Source: Pseudomonas entomophila L48 (lineage in GTDB: Bacteria; Pseudomonadota; Gammaproteobacteria; Pseudomonadales; Pseudomonadaceae). Taken from it: a DNA stretch of 64,000 bases. Location of the stretch: assembly GCF_000026105.1 (NCBI RefSeq), contig NC_008027.1:4050501-4114500 (forward strand). Reading direction: 5' to 3'. The notes below the pieces were generated by a model. The model made no database searches. It was not told where the DNA came from and saw only the letters and a list, made by a program, of their open reading frames with translations. This document shows, one piece after another, positions 55,345 to 64,000 of the stretch. Each line of letters starts with the position of its first letter. The stretch's first letter is position 1. The translations under genes and the position numbers were made by a program.

Positions 55345-58300
55345 TCAGTCAGGCAGCCAGGCACGTCGCCAGACGCCCAGGCGCTCGCCTTCGAGCAACC
55401 ACTGCGAGCGCACCGCCGCCTGCAAGGCGTCGCCCAGCGCGGCGGACGCGTCACGGTCCGACAGGTGCAGGCGGATCGCCTGGAGCCAGTCGGCGGCCTG
55501 GTTATCCACCCGCGACAACGGCAAGGCGTCCCCACCGGTGAAGCCCGGCACTCGGCTGCAGATCACCGGATGACCACAGGCGGCATGCTGCAGGATGCGC
55601 ATGTCACCGGAGCAGGCGTTGCCCAGAGACTGCGCCATGGGGACGAGCGCCAGGTCGAGGTTCAAGTCGGCCAGGGCCATGCCGAGCTGATACGGCTCGA
55701 CCTGGGCACGCACCTCGCTGACAAATGGCCTGAGGTTGGCCGGGCACTCGCCCAGCACCACCCATTCCACTTCACCGGCCAATGCCGGAACCACCTCGGC
55801 CAACAGCGCATCGTCCTTGCCGGCCTGCCAGCCCAGCCGCGGCAGCGCGCTCACGCGCCGCTCGCCCTTCAATCGCCCCCAGCTGTCCGGCAAGCCCGCT
55901 TCCACCACCCGCACATCGTCATGCTGCCCCTGCAGCAACTCGGCCAGGGCAGGCGTGGGCACCAGCACCCGGTCGACCTGCATCAGGCCGATGCGCAGGC
56001 GCTGCAACAGCTGCTCGGCATCGAAATCAGCCGCCAGCCCCATTTCCGGCAGGTAGCCATCCAAGTCGTAGACCTTGAATGCCTGGGAGAAAGCACTCAG
56101 GCGACGCAACGCCTGCAGCCCGGCGTCGTCCAGAGGGCGCTGCAGGACAACGCTGGTGGGAGCGAAACGCTCCAGCTCCACGGGCGTCAGCAAGCCAGTG
56201 ATAGCGGCGCCTTCGGCCTGGCCACCCTCGCACAGCGCCGCCAGCGGATGAACCAGGCGCGAAAGTGCCTCGCCCGGTTGCTCGGCCACGCAGGCCAGCA
56301 CCCTCGTCGCCCTGCCCTGCAACGGATGCCAGCTCAGGTCGTTGCTGTCCAGGTCGAAGCCCTTGCCGCGGCGCAACGACAAGTTGCTGTTGTACGCCGG
56401 GTCATGGGCCAGTTGCGCCAGCCAACGCGCATACAGTGCATCCTCCTGCTCGGCACTGGCGTGGGCCGCCAGCGGCGCCTCCGACAACAGCCGTGCGTAG
56501 GGCGTGAAGACATTCAGGTAACCGGCCTCGCGCAGGCGCAGGCACAGGTCGACATCGATCCAGGGTTCGAGCAGTGGGTCGGTGTCGAACCCACCGGCTT
56601 CGAGGAACAGTTCCCGCCGCAGCATCAGGCAACCGCTCCCAACCGCCGAGCAGTTCTGATCGAAGCCAAGCCTGCCCATGTAGCCCGCAGCCTGCGCCGG
56701 CACCCCGGTGAAGGCACCTGCGGCACTCCCGCCCAGGCCCAGCACCAGGCCGGCCTGACGCACCGCGCCATTGCCGCCGAGCAACTTGCCGCCAACAACC
56801 CCCACCTCCGGGCGCTGGCCGTGGTTGAGCAACGCCGGCAACCAATCGCCGTCCAGCACCACGTTGCGCCCATCGAGCCAGACCAGGTACTCGCCGCGCG
56901 CCTCCTGGGCCGCCGCATTGAACAGGGCCGCCCGCGGCTGGCCGGGCATGAAGCGCAGCACCTGGAAGCGCCCCTCGCCGATACGCTCGACCATCTCCAG
57001 CCACTCCAGCAAGGCGGGATCGTCGTTGCCGGGTTCGATCAGCAGCACCTCGTACTCGGGATGGGGCGTCTGCGTCAGCAGGCTTTCCAGGCAGCGCTGG
57101 AACTGCACCAACTGCCCGTCGAGATGGACCAGGATGCTGACCGATGCCTGGCGCGCATGGCCATAGTCGATGCGATAGCCGCCATCCTGCACGATCACCG
57201 CGGCCTGCGCATAGCCTCGCTCCCCCAGGTGCCGCTGGATGACCACGCGTTCATCATCACCCACCGCCGTGCGCCCGGCCTGGGCAATCAGCAGGGGCTC
57301 GGCGACATGGCCTACACACCCCAGCCCATGCTCGGCGAGCAGACCAAGCTGGTAGCCCAGTTCGAAGGCCTGGCCATGGCTGCCCTCGAAACCGCCCGCC
57401 TGCAGCAGCGCATCGCGACGGTAGAGCCAATGACGGGACAAGCCGGCGGGATTGGCCAGCAGCAAATCCAGGTTCAGGTCCGGGCGCAAGGCGATATCGA
57501 CCACGCCATCAGCATGGCGCAGGCCTTCGTCGCCATAGACCGCCAGGCAGCCCGACGGGGCATCGAGCAGGTTCACCGCCGTCGCCAGCAAGCCACTGGC
57601 GATGAAGGTCTCGCCCGCCTCGACCAGCATGCACCAGTCCCCCGTGGTGCGTTCCAGCACAGCGTTGATCGCCGGCAGCGAATGGTGCGGATCACAGGCC
57701 TGCCACTGGACATTGACACGCCCAGGGTCGCACTCGCCCAGCACGTGCACCTGAAGATTGCGGTACAGGCCACGATCGAGGCTTTCCAGGGTATGCAGCA
57801 AGGCCGCCTGGTCACCTCGATCAAGCACCAGCACCGAAAGGCTCGGTGCCTGCGGCCCGGCCAGGCATTCGTTCAGGCGCGCCAGCTGCCCAGGCCGCGG
57901 GTAGCGCTGGCGCAACCAGTCGAGCATGCCGCGTCGATTGCCGGCCGCCTCGCGACTGGCCGCCGTCTGGGTCTTGGCAATGAAGGTGTCCAGTTGCTGC
58001 CAGAACGACGCCGTGCGCTCCACATAGCGCTGCAAGGCGCCGCCGACGCTCGCCCGGGCCCGCTCTAGCGCATCGGGCTGGTCGAACATGGCGAAACCGA
58101 CACTGCCGAAGAAGCTGGTGTCGAGCACTTGCTGATCCACCCCGTACCCCGGCATGAAGATCACCGGGCAGCCGCACAACGCGGCAATCACGCAGGTCAT
58201 GGACCATTCGTAGGTGTACAGCACCTCGGCCCGGCGGAACACATCGGCCAGCTGCGGCAAGGTCAAGGCATTGGCAACGCGCAGCAGCTGGATATCAGCA

Positions 58301-58881
58301 GGCAGCTGCATGTAGTCGATCTGCTCGAGCGGGTGCCTGTTCTGGAAGAGGTAGGCCCCTTCGCGCACGGCGCCCGGTGGCGCGGCAGTAAACAGCGAGA
58401 TGTCGAGGGCCGGCAGGCAGAGCAGGTCGACGTTGACATCGCCACGCGCCTCGGCCAGGCGCTCGGCGTAATAGAAGATCAGGTCGTCGGCCGTCGCCTC
58501 CATGCCCTTGCCGGTGATGAAGCTTTCGAAGTTCAGCATGTAGCGCGCCACCACCGAACAGCCGAGCGGGTTGCCGCTGGTCACCTCGGGGTAGATCGCG
58601 ATCGGCACCTTTCCCTGGGCAAGGTGACGCTGGACGACCGCAGGATCGTGCAAAGGTGTCTTGAGATCCGGGCTGACCACATCGGTGCCGCAGATGTACG
58701 CCTCGCGCCCGCTGAGGTTGAGCATGTGGCAGAGGTAGTGCATCGAGACGATGCCGGACGAGGTGTCGCGGTAGGCGGGCGCAAGCAGGTAGTAAGGGTG
58801 CTCGGGCTTGGCAAACATCAGCCGCAGGCGTGACAACGCCTGTTCGAGCGAGTGAGCGTCCAACTGCGCAGCGTTCGACAT
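55345..58881 (-). CDS. Multidomain flagellin glycosyltransferase (Fgt-like), 1178 residues
   Basis: Large glycosyltransferase with four catalytic-like regions. Residues about 30-300 resemble a GT-B fold with a nucleotide-sugar pocket ('TYEWSMTCVIAALCGCPVIFMPGYG'). Two GT2-like GT-A domains follow, about 347-560 ('SLSVLVLDRGDQAALLHTLESL', degenerate) and about 580-800 ('VSILVHLDGQ', 'VGVVGGKLL', 'WIDVDLCLRLREAGY'). A C-terminal GT4-like domain is at about 860-1178 ('PRLGWQAGKDD', 'LNLDLALVPM', 'ACGHPVICSR'). It follows the arrangement of P. syringae Fgt1/Fgt2 upstream of the orf3-like gene. No signal peptide. Confidence 0.88.
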   Translation of the reverse strand: MSNAAQLDAHSLEQALSRLRLMFAKPEHPYYLLAPAYRDTSSGIVSMHYLCHMLNLSGREAYICGTDVVSPDLKTPLHDPAVVQRHLAQGKVPIAIYPEVTSGNPLGCSVVARYMLNFESFITGKGMEATADDLIFYYAERLAEARGDVNVDLLCLPALDISLFTAAPPGAVREGAYLFQNRHPLEQIDYMQLPADIQLLRVANALTLPQLADVFRRAEVLYTYEWSMTCVIAALCGCPVIFMPGYGVDQQVLDTSFFGSVGFAMFDQPDALERARASVGGALQRYVERTASFWQQLDTFIAKTQTAASREAAGNRRGMLDWLRQRYPRPGQLARLNECLAGPQAPSLSVLVLDRGDQAALLHTLESLDRGLYRNLQVHVLGECDPGRVNVQWQACDPHHSLPAINAVLERTTGDWCMLVEAGETFIASGLLATAVNLLDAPSGCLAVYGDEGLRHADGVVDIALRPDLNLDLLLANPAGLSRHWLYRRDALLQAGGFEGSHGQAFELGYQLGLLAEHGLGCVGHVAEPLLIAQAGRTAVGDDERVVIQRHLGERGYAQAAVIVQDGGYRIDYGHARQASVSILVHLDGQLVQFQRCLESLLTQTPHPEYEVLLIEPGNDDPALLEWLEMVERIGEGRFQVLRFMPGQPRAALFNAAAQEARGEYLVWLDGRNVVLDGDWLPALLNHGQRPEVGVVGGKLLGGNGAVRQAGLVLGLGGSAAGAFTGVPAQAAGYMGRLGFDQNCSAVGSGCLMLRRELFLEAGGFDTDPLLEPWIDVDLCLRLREAGYLNVFTPYARLLSEAPLAAHASAEQEDALYARWLAQLAHDPAYNSNLSLRRGKGFDLDSNDLSWHPLQGRATRVLACVAEQPGEALSRLVHPLAALCEGGQAEGAAITGLLTPVELERFAPTSVVLQRPLDDAGLQALRRLSAFSQAFKVYDLDGYLPEMGLAADFDAEQLLQRLRIGLMQVDRVLVPTPALAELLQGQHDDVRVVEAGLPDSWGRLKGERRVSALPRLGWQAGKDDALLAEVVPALAGEVEWVVLGECPANLRPFVSEVRAQVEPYQLGMALADLNLDLALVPMAQSLGNACSGDMRILQHAACGHPVICSRVPGFTGGDALPLSRVDNQAADWLQAIRLHLSDRDASAALGDALQAAVRSQWLLEGERLGVWRRAWLPD

Positions 58882-58975
58882 CGGGTACGGACTCCAGGAT
58901 CAGGGCAAGCGGGGCGCCATCCGTGCGGCCTGACCGTACCTGTGGCGCCCTGTCAATAATTTGCCGGCATCAATG

Positions 58976-59003
58976 AAAAAGCCGGGCTGAGCCCGGCTTT
59001 TTT
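58976..59003. terminator. Strong hairpin terminator between two glycosyltransferase genes
   Basis: Perfect stem aaaaagccgggc / gcccggcttttt with a 3-base loop, flanked by A and T tracts so that it can act in both directions. It lies 17 bases after the stop of the 59020-61776 gene, implying that the 1178-residue glycosyltransferase gene has its own promoter or depends on read-through. Confidence 0.88.
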
Positions 59004-59019
59004 GCAATTAGCGCGCCAT

Positions 59020-61776
59020 TCAATCCAGCTGCGCCAACCATTGCGGCCCTGCGCTGCGGCCGGCCTCGTGCACCGGCTGATCCAGGCGCGCCAGGCCCTG
59101 GAACGCAGCTGGCCAACGCTCGGCCAGCGCTGGCGCCAGGCCAGCCGTTGCAACCGGCAGGCCGCTGGCGAGCAGCTGCGCGCGCGGGGTCCACACCACC
59201 ATCAAACCCAGTTGGTTCACGGCCAGGCACAGGTCGATGCCCGAGGCCTGCACGCCACCACACTGCTCGAGGGCTTCGCGGCTGAGCATCAGGCACTCAT
59301 CGGAAACCGCCGGGCAAGCGCGCACCGACAACGGCCATTGCGCCTTGGCGGCCTGCTCGAAGGACAGCCGCTGCCACGGGGCGTGGACCTGCGGGCCGGC
59401 GAGCAGTTCATAACCGGCATGCACCAGCGTGCCGTCAGCCGCCCAGAGGCTGGCGCCGACAACACCGACTTCCGGGCGCTGCGCTTCGTTGAGCAGCGAT
59501 TCGATCCATGCCGGGGTGATCACCTGGCAACGCTCCGACAGCAGCACCAGGTAGTCGCCCCGGGCCTGGGTGGCCGCCAGGTCGAGCAGCTGCGCCCGGG
59601 AGGCACCGGCTTCGCCGGCTACCAGGCGCAGTCGACTGCCGAAGGCCTGGGCCACGTCGGCCAGCGCCTCGGCCTGCTGCCCCGGCAGCGCCAGCACCAC
59701 CTCGTAGCGCGGGTAGCGCGTGCGCTGGAAGATGCCGGCCAGGCAGGCCTGCAGGCGCGCCTGGTCGCCCTCGCCCACCAGCAGGATGCTGACCAGCGGG
59801 GTGGCGCTGTGGCGGAAGTCGACGGTCAGCCCGGCAGCCCCTTGCCCGCCGACCTGGGCGCGATAGCCCAGCTGAGTGAGGTGTCGGTTGAGCACCTTCT
59901 GCGCTTCCTCGATGAGGGCCGGCGCAGGCTGTTGGCTGATCACCAGGTACTCGTCCATGTGCGCCAGGCTGCCCGCGCCGTGCTTCTCGACCAGGCGCAG
60001 CAACAGGTCGTATTCCAGCGCATGGCGATTGGACTCGCTGTACCCGTCCAGGTCGAGCACCGCCTGGCGACGCACCAGCCAGTGCCGGGACATCAGCCCA
60101 GGCTGGCTGCGCAACAGGTCCAGGTCGCTGCCCGGACGGCGCACGACCAGCAGGCGCCCCTCGTCGTCACGCTGGACTTCGTCGGCGGCGATGGCCTGGC
60201 AGGCCGGCGCCTGGGCCAGCTCGACCGACAGGCGCAGCAGGCCGCCGGCCAGCAGCACGTCGCCCGCCTCGAGCAGCATCAGCCACTCGCTCGGCAATTG
60301 CCGCACGACCTGGTTCAGGTGCGTCGCCCAATTGCTTTCGGTGACCTGGATGAAATGCAGGGTATCGCGCGGCGTGGTGATCGCCGGTGGCTTGCCCGCC
60401 TTGAGCACGACCAGTTTGAAATTGCGCACGCCGCTGGCCAGCAGGCTGTCGAACGTCGTCTGCAGGGCCAGGTCGTCGTGTTCCAGGTCAAGCACGACGA
60501 AGGCGATCTGCGGCGCCGGGTGGCTGGCCAGATGCTCCAGCACCCGCTGGCGCGCGGTTTCATCCGGCGTGGCCGCGTCGATGGCGGCGAGCACGCGCCC
60601 CGACGGCGTACCGCCCAGTTGATCGCGCGTATCGATGCCGGGCACCTCGCCCAGGCGTGCCATCCAGTCGCCCAGCTCGCGGGCGTGATTGGCATTGTCG
60701 TCGGCGGTCAGCATAGACGCCAGGCGCTGGCACGCTTCGAGATTGAACAGCCCCAGGCGCATTGCCTGCCAGTAGCGCAGCTGCAGCGTCTCGGCGGTGT
60801 CGTTGGGGTGCACGATCAACAGGTCGCGCTGGCGAACCCAGGCGCCTTCCAGGGCATGCTGGTGGCGCGCGCCGGTCGGCCAGGCGTGACAGAGGAATTC
60901 CAGCGCGTTCAGGCGCTCGAACAGCGGGCCATTGTAGTAAGGCAGCTGCACGCACTGGCGCGGCTCGAACTCGCGCTCCGGCGCGTCGCTGATGCTTTTC
61001 CACGGCGAGGTGAACAACAACGGCAGCGCCCCTTGGCTCCAGGTGTCGCGCACGAAGCGATTGAGCGTGGTGAAGCCGTCGTCACTGGCAAAGGCCCCCT
61101 GCTGCTCGCCATCCCACTGACGCAGAATCCGCACCACCTGGACCAGGTGCTCTTCGCGCTCGGCCTGGGTCAGGGTGTCCGGCAGCGCCTCGCAGACCAC
61201 GTCGGTCTGGTCGAGGTGGGCGACCTCGCCCTGCAGCAGGATCGCGCAGGCCAAGGCCACACGCCATCCCGCCGGGTCCAGCCCCTGCGGCAAACCAGCC
61301 AGCGCCGCCTGCAGGGTCGAGACCCGCAGCACCGCGCGCCAGGCCTGCTGCTCGGCGCTGGCGTAGTGGCGCAGACGCTCCAGCGCGCCCTGCCCGGCCT
61401 GCGCGGCGAACGGTGTACCGACCTGGTGATAGCTCAGTTCACTGTTGCCGACCGTATAGGCCAGGGCATGCCCCTGCGCGGCCACGGCCTGCGGCTGGGC
61501 CTTCAGGCAGTGGGCGGCATTGTCCAGCGCCGCCGCCAGGACGAAGTCGGCATCCAGGGCCAGGCACACGAACGGCGTGCCGACCTGCGCCACGGCCGAC
61601 GCCAGGCGCTCGCCCAGTTGCGCGCCCGACTCGCTGCCCTGCACCGGCTCCAGGCCAAGGCACGGCACGCCGGCCTGGCGATAGTAGTGGAGCGCGCGAG
61701 CGCGGTGATCTGCCTGGTCATGCCCCAGCAGGACAACGGTCACTTCGTTACGCGAGCCGATTGCAGTTTCGGTCAT
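59020..61776 (-). CDS. Multidomain flagellin glycosyltransferase, 918 residues
   Basis: Start chosen at the ATG at 61776 (MTETAIGSRN), with AGGTG just upstream; a TTG 15 bases earlier is an alternative. Residues about 11-300 form a TIGR00180-type glycosyltransferase domain ('VTVVLLGHDQADHRARALHYYRQAG', with 'LALDADF' in place of DDDF). Two further GT2-like regions follow at about 422-640 and about 665-918 ('VSILLVGEGDQARLQACLAGIFQRTRYPRYEVVLALP', 'EVGVVGASLWAADG'). It lies 25 bases downstream of the next glycosyltransferase gene and belongs to the flagellin decoration island. Confidence 0.85.
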   Translation of the reverse strand: MTETAIGSRNEVTVVLLGHDQADHRARALHYYRQAGVPCLGLEPVQGSESGAQLGERLASAVAQVGTPFVCLALDADFVLAAALDNAAHCLKAQPQAVAAQGHALAYTVGNSELSYHQVGTPFAAQAGQGALERLRHYASAEQQAWRAVLRVSTLQAALAGLPQGLDPAGWRVALACAILLQGEVAHLDQTDVVCEALPDTLTQAEREEHLVQVVRILRQWDGEQQGAFASDDGFTTLNRFVRDTWSQGALPLLFTSPWKSISDAPEREFEPRQCVQLPYYNGPLFERLNALEFLCHAWPTGARHQHALEGAWVRQRDLLIVHPNDTAETLQLRYWQAMRLGLFNLEACQRLASMLTADDNANHARELGDWMARLGEVPGIDTRDQLGGTPSGRVLAAIDAATPDETARQRVLEHLASHPAPQIAFVVLDLEHDDLALQTTFDSLLASGVRNFKLVVLKAGKPPAITTPRDTLHFIQVTESNWATHLNQVVRQLPSEWLMLLEAGDVLLAGGLLRLSVELAQAPACQAIAADEVQRDDEGRLLVVRRPGSDLDLLRSQPGLMSRHWLVRRQAVLDLDGYSESNRHALEYDLLLRLVEKHGAGSLAHMDEYLVISQQPAPALIEEAQKVLNRHLTQLGYRAQVGGQGAAGLTVDFRHSATPLVSILLVGEGDQARLQACLAGIFQRTRYPRYEVVLALPGQQAEALADVAQAFGSRLRLVAGEAGASRAQLLDLAATQARGDYLVLLSERCQVITPAWIESLLNEAQRPEVGVVGASLWAADGTLVHAGYELLAGPQVHAPWQRLSFEQAAKAQWPLSVRACPAVSDECLMLSREALEQCGGVQASGIDLCLAVNQLGLMVVWTPRAQLLASGLPVATAGLAPALAERWPAAFQGLARLDQPVHEAGRSAGPQWLAQLD

Positions 61777-61801
61777 AAGGCACCTGTTCAAATGGTCGGT
61801 T

Positions 61802-64000
61802 TCAGTCAGCCAGCCAGGCGTTGGCCCAGTGCTGCAGATGGTGTTCGTTCAATACATAGTCACGCAGCACGGCTTCACGCAGCGCGTCCCCCTGGCGGTA
61901 ACTGGCCAGCGGATCGTTCAGGTGCATGCGGATCGCCTCCAGCCATTGCTCGGTGGTGTTTTCGCGGACCCGGGTGCACGGCAGGTAGCCGGCATACGCC
62001 TTGGTGTCGGTGCAGATCACCGGGAAACCGCACGCCCCGTACTCAAGCAGGCGCAGGTTGCTCTTGCAGTCGTTGAACAGGTTCTGCTCCAGCGGCGCCA
62101 GTGCCAGATCAAGGTTGAGGCCGGCCAGCTTGCGCGGATACTCGGTGAACGAGATACCCGCATGGAACTCCTTGACGTAGGGCCGCAGGATGTCCGGGCA
62201 CATGCCGAAGAACACCCAGTCGACCTCGCCGGCCAGGGTCTTGATCACGTCCAGCAGCAGCTCCAGGTCACCACGGTGGCTGGTGCCCCCCGCCCAGCCG
62301 ACTCGCGGCCGCGCGCTGCTCTGACGCTGGCTGACCAGCCCCGTCCACAACGGCGCGGCGAGCATGTTGGGCACCACGCGGATGTCCTGGTGCATGCTCG
62401 ACAGGGCATCGGCCAACGGCTCGGTGGACACCACCACCCGGTCGCACAGGGAAATGGCGCGGCCGACCAGTTCACGGATGTTGCTCGGCATGTTGCGCGC
62501 GTGGTCGTTCTTCTTCGGTGGCTCGATGATGTAATCATCCAGCTCGTAGATGCGCCGCGCGTTGGAGAAGCGCTTGTACTGCTCGATATCCTTGACGTTC
62601 GCCGGCGTGTAGCGGCACTGCAGGATCATCACATCGGGCTTTTCCCGCTCGAGCTCGACCAGCCCTGGAGCGCTGAAATCGATTCGCCCCTGGATCCATC
62701 CTCCCTGCTCCAGGTCGGTGAACGGCTGGACGACACGGTATTGCCCGGTCGCGTTGGTGCTGCTGGGCAGCGCCAGTACCGACGGCATGGCCCGGGCGAT
62801 GAACGGGTCCCAGCCACCGCGCAGGCCTGGTTCGAAATTGAAGTTCGGCAGTTTCAGGCTGAGGTTGCGGTTGTAGGCCGGGTCGAGCGCGATCCACGCC
62901 ATCCAGCGCTCGTGCATCAGGTCGCGGTCGGCCTGCAGGTTCGGCGTCGCCGCCTGCTCGAGCGCAGGCACCGGCAAGCGGGCCACGCGCGAGTACGGCG
63001 TCCACACCGAAAGATAGCCTGCCGTCCGCGCGCGCAGGCACAGGTCGGCGTCGAACAGGGAACCTTGCAGGTGGGTCGCATCCAGCCCACCCAGCTCAGC
63101 GAACAGATCACGCCGCACCAGCAGGCAGTCGAGGCTCAGCGCACTCCAGTTCTGCACCAGGCGCAGGCGGTTCATGTAGCCGTCCGCGCTGGTCGCACAA
63201 CCGAGGAATGGGCTGCCGGCCGTGCCCTGCATGCCCAGCACCAGGCCGGCAGACACGATCGTGCCTTTGTCGTCGAACAGCTTGGGGCCGACCATGCCGA
63301 CTTCCGGGCGCTGCCCCAGGTGCATCAGCTCGACGAGCCACTGGTCGTCGAACAGCACGCAGCCGGCATCCAGCAGCAACAGATAGTCGCCACGGGCCTG
63401 CAGGCTGCCTTCGTTGAGGCTCTGGGCCAGCCCCTGGACGGCCACCTCGACCACCCGCAGCTGATCGCTGCCCAGCCCTTGCAGTCCGGCCAACCAGCCA
63501 CGCACCTCGGCAGACGTGTCGGCACTGGCGATCAGCAGCACTTCGAAGTCGCGGTAAGCCGTGTTCGTGAGCAGCGACTCGACGCAGCGCGTCAGCACCG
63601 CCAGGTCGGCACCGGCATGGATGAGGATCGACACACTGGCGGCCTGCGCATGGTGATAGGTGACCCGGGTCATCATGCTGCCTTCAATGCCGGACACCTG
63701 GGCTTCCACGCCCAGGCGCCGCAGGTGGGCCTCCAGCACACGCGGGGCCTGGACGTGCCCGCTCGGCTCGGCGAGCCAGTCGGCATAGCTGTGCTGGCAC
63801 TGCACGAGCACTTCGGCGATATGGTCCACCACCTGCAGGCCATGGGCCTCGACCAGCCGCCACAGCAGGTCGTGGGGCGCCAGGCCGTCGAAGCCCACGT
63901 CGAAACCACCCTGCTCGCGCAGCGCCGCGCACTTGAACGCCAGCAGGCGGCCGACGTAGGGCAGGCTGCGCATCAGGTCAAGGTTGAAGTCCGGCTTGAA
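61802..64000 (-). CDS. Multidomain flagellin glycosyltransferase (5' partial)
   Basis: The frame is open through base 64000 ('FKPDFNLDLMRSLPYVGRLLAFK'), so the true start lies outside the window; at least 732 residues are present. One GT2-type domain precedes 'VSILIHAGADLAVLTRCVESLL' and another follows it, with 'SLFDADLCLRARTAGYLSVWTPYSR'. The C-terminal GT4-like domain has 'RPRVGWAGGTSHRGDLELLLDVI' and 'YGACGFPVICTDTKAYAGYLP'. The pattern matches the Fgt proteins of P. syringae. Ends 25 bases before the next gene. Confidence 0.87.
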   Translation of the reverse strand, partial: FKPDFNLDLMRSLPYVGRLLAFKCAALREQGGFDVGFDGLAPHDLLWRLVEAHGLQVVDHIAEVLVQCQHSYADWLAEPSGHVQAPRVLEAHLRRLGVEAQVSGIEGSMMTRVTYHHAQAASVSILIHAGADLAVLTRCVESLLTNTAYRDFEVLLIASADTSAEVRGWLAGLQGLGSDQLRVVEVAVQGLAQSLNEGSLQARGDYLLLLDAGCVLFDDQWLVELMHLGQRPEVGMVGPKLFDDKGTIVSAGLVLGMQGTAGSPFLGCATSADGYMNRLRLVQNWSALSLDCLLVRRDLFAELGGLDATHLQGSLFDADLCLRARTAGYLSVWTPYSRVARLPVPALEQAATPNLQADRDLMHERWMAWIALDPAYNRNLSLKLPNFNFEPGLRGGWDPFIARAMPSVLALPSSTNATGQYRVVQPFTDLEQGGWIQGRIDFSAPGLVELEREKPDVMILQCRYTPANVKDIEQYKRFSNARRIYELDDYIIEPPKKNDHARNMPSNIRELVGRAISLCDRVVVSTEPLADALSSMHQDIRVVPNMLAAPLWTGLVSQRQSSARPRVGWAGGTSHRGDLELLLDVIKTLAGEVDWVFFGMCPDILRPYVKEFHAGISFTEYPRKLAGLNLDLALAPLEQNLFNDCKSNLRLLEYGACGFPVICTDTKAYAGYLPCTRVRENTTEQWLEAIRMHLNDPLASYRQGDALREAVLRDYVLNEHHLQHWANAWLAD

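Noticed and set aside
59002..62076. Plus-strand open frame of about 1000 codons across the glycosyltransferase genes
   Set aside because: Antisense to genes with recognisable domains; composition (Gln, Arg, His, Leu) shows no fold or motif. The similar frame at 55231-58068 was rejected for the same reason.

Overview
The window is chromosomal DNA of a fluorescent Pseudomonas, most likely of the P. putida/P. entomophila group. The evidence is the high G+C content, the gene order (cytochrome c maturation, then chemotaxis, then fla/fli genes, then a flagellin-glycosylation island), the FleQ/FleS/FleR regulators, the HptB-HsbR-HsbA module between fliJ and fliK, and the frequent REP doublets of the form 'gtaggagcgg...ccgctcctac'. 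No rRNA, tRNA, CRISPR array or insertion sequence was seen.

Layout. Positions 1-3700 hold housekeeping genes: the 3' part of dacB (PBP4), a PhzF-family isomerase, a D-2-hydroxyacid dehydrogenase and a small lipoprotein. Positions 3706-10613 hold the complete cytochrome c maturation operon ccmABCDEFG(dsbE)HI on the minus strand. Positions 10859-15716 are an accessory block on the plus strand: a FliK-like protein, a FlhB C-terminal-domain-like protein, and a 902-residue toxin-like protein. The toxin-like protein joins a dermonecrotic-type N-terminal region to a C-terminal glycosyltransferase that strongly resembles the catalytic domain of large clostridial toxins.

From 15750 to 53835 the minus strand carries an almost uninterrupted motility and chemotaxis locus: fliC-flaG-fliD-fliS-fliT, fleQ, fleSR, fliEFGHIJ, hsbA-hsbR-hptB, fliK, fliLMNOPQR-flhB, flhA-flhF-fleN-fliA, cheYZAB-motCD, parC-parP-cheW and a DUF2802 gene. 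Positions 54121-64000 hold the flagellin modification island: a FabH-like ketoacyl synthase and three very large multidomain glycosyltransferases, the last cut by the window edge.

Regulation can partly be read from the DNA. GG-N10-GC (sigma-54) promoters lie before fleS, fliE, fliL, fliK and flhA, a sigma-28 (FliA) promoter lies before fliC, and a sigma-70-like promoter lies before fleQ. This fits the known Pseudomonas hierarchy: FleQ with RpoN drives the early genes and fleSR, FleR drives basal-body completion, and FliA, restrained by FleN and FlgM, drives fliC. Six REP doublets sit between genes; one divides fliG from fliH and another supplies the fliJ stop codon. The most unusual gene is the toxin-like glycosyltransferase at 13008-15716, followed by the repeat-bearing CheA linker and the FliK-like/FlhB-like pair beside the ccm operon.
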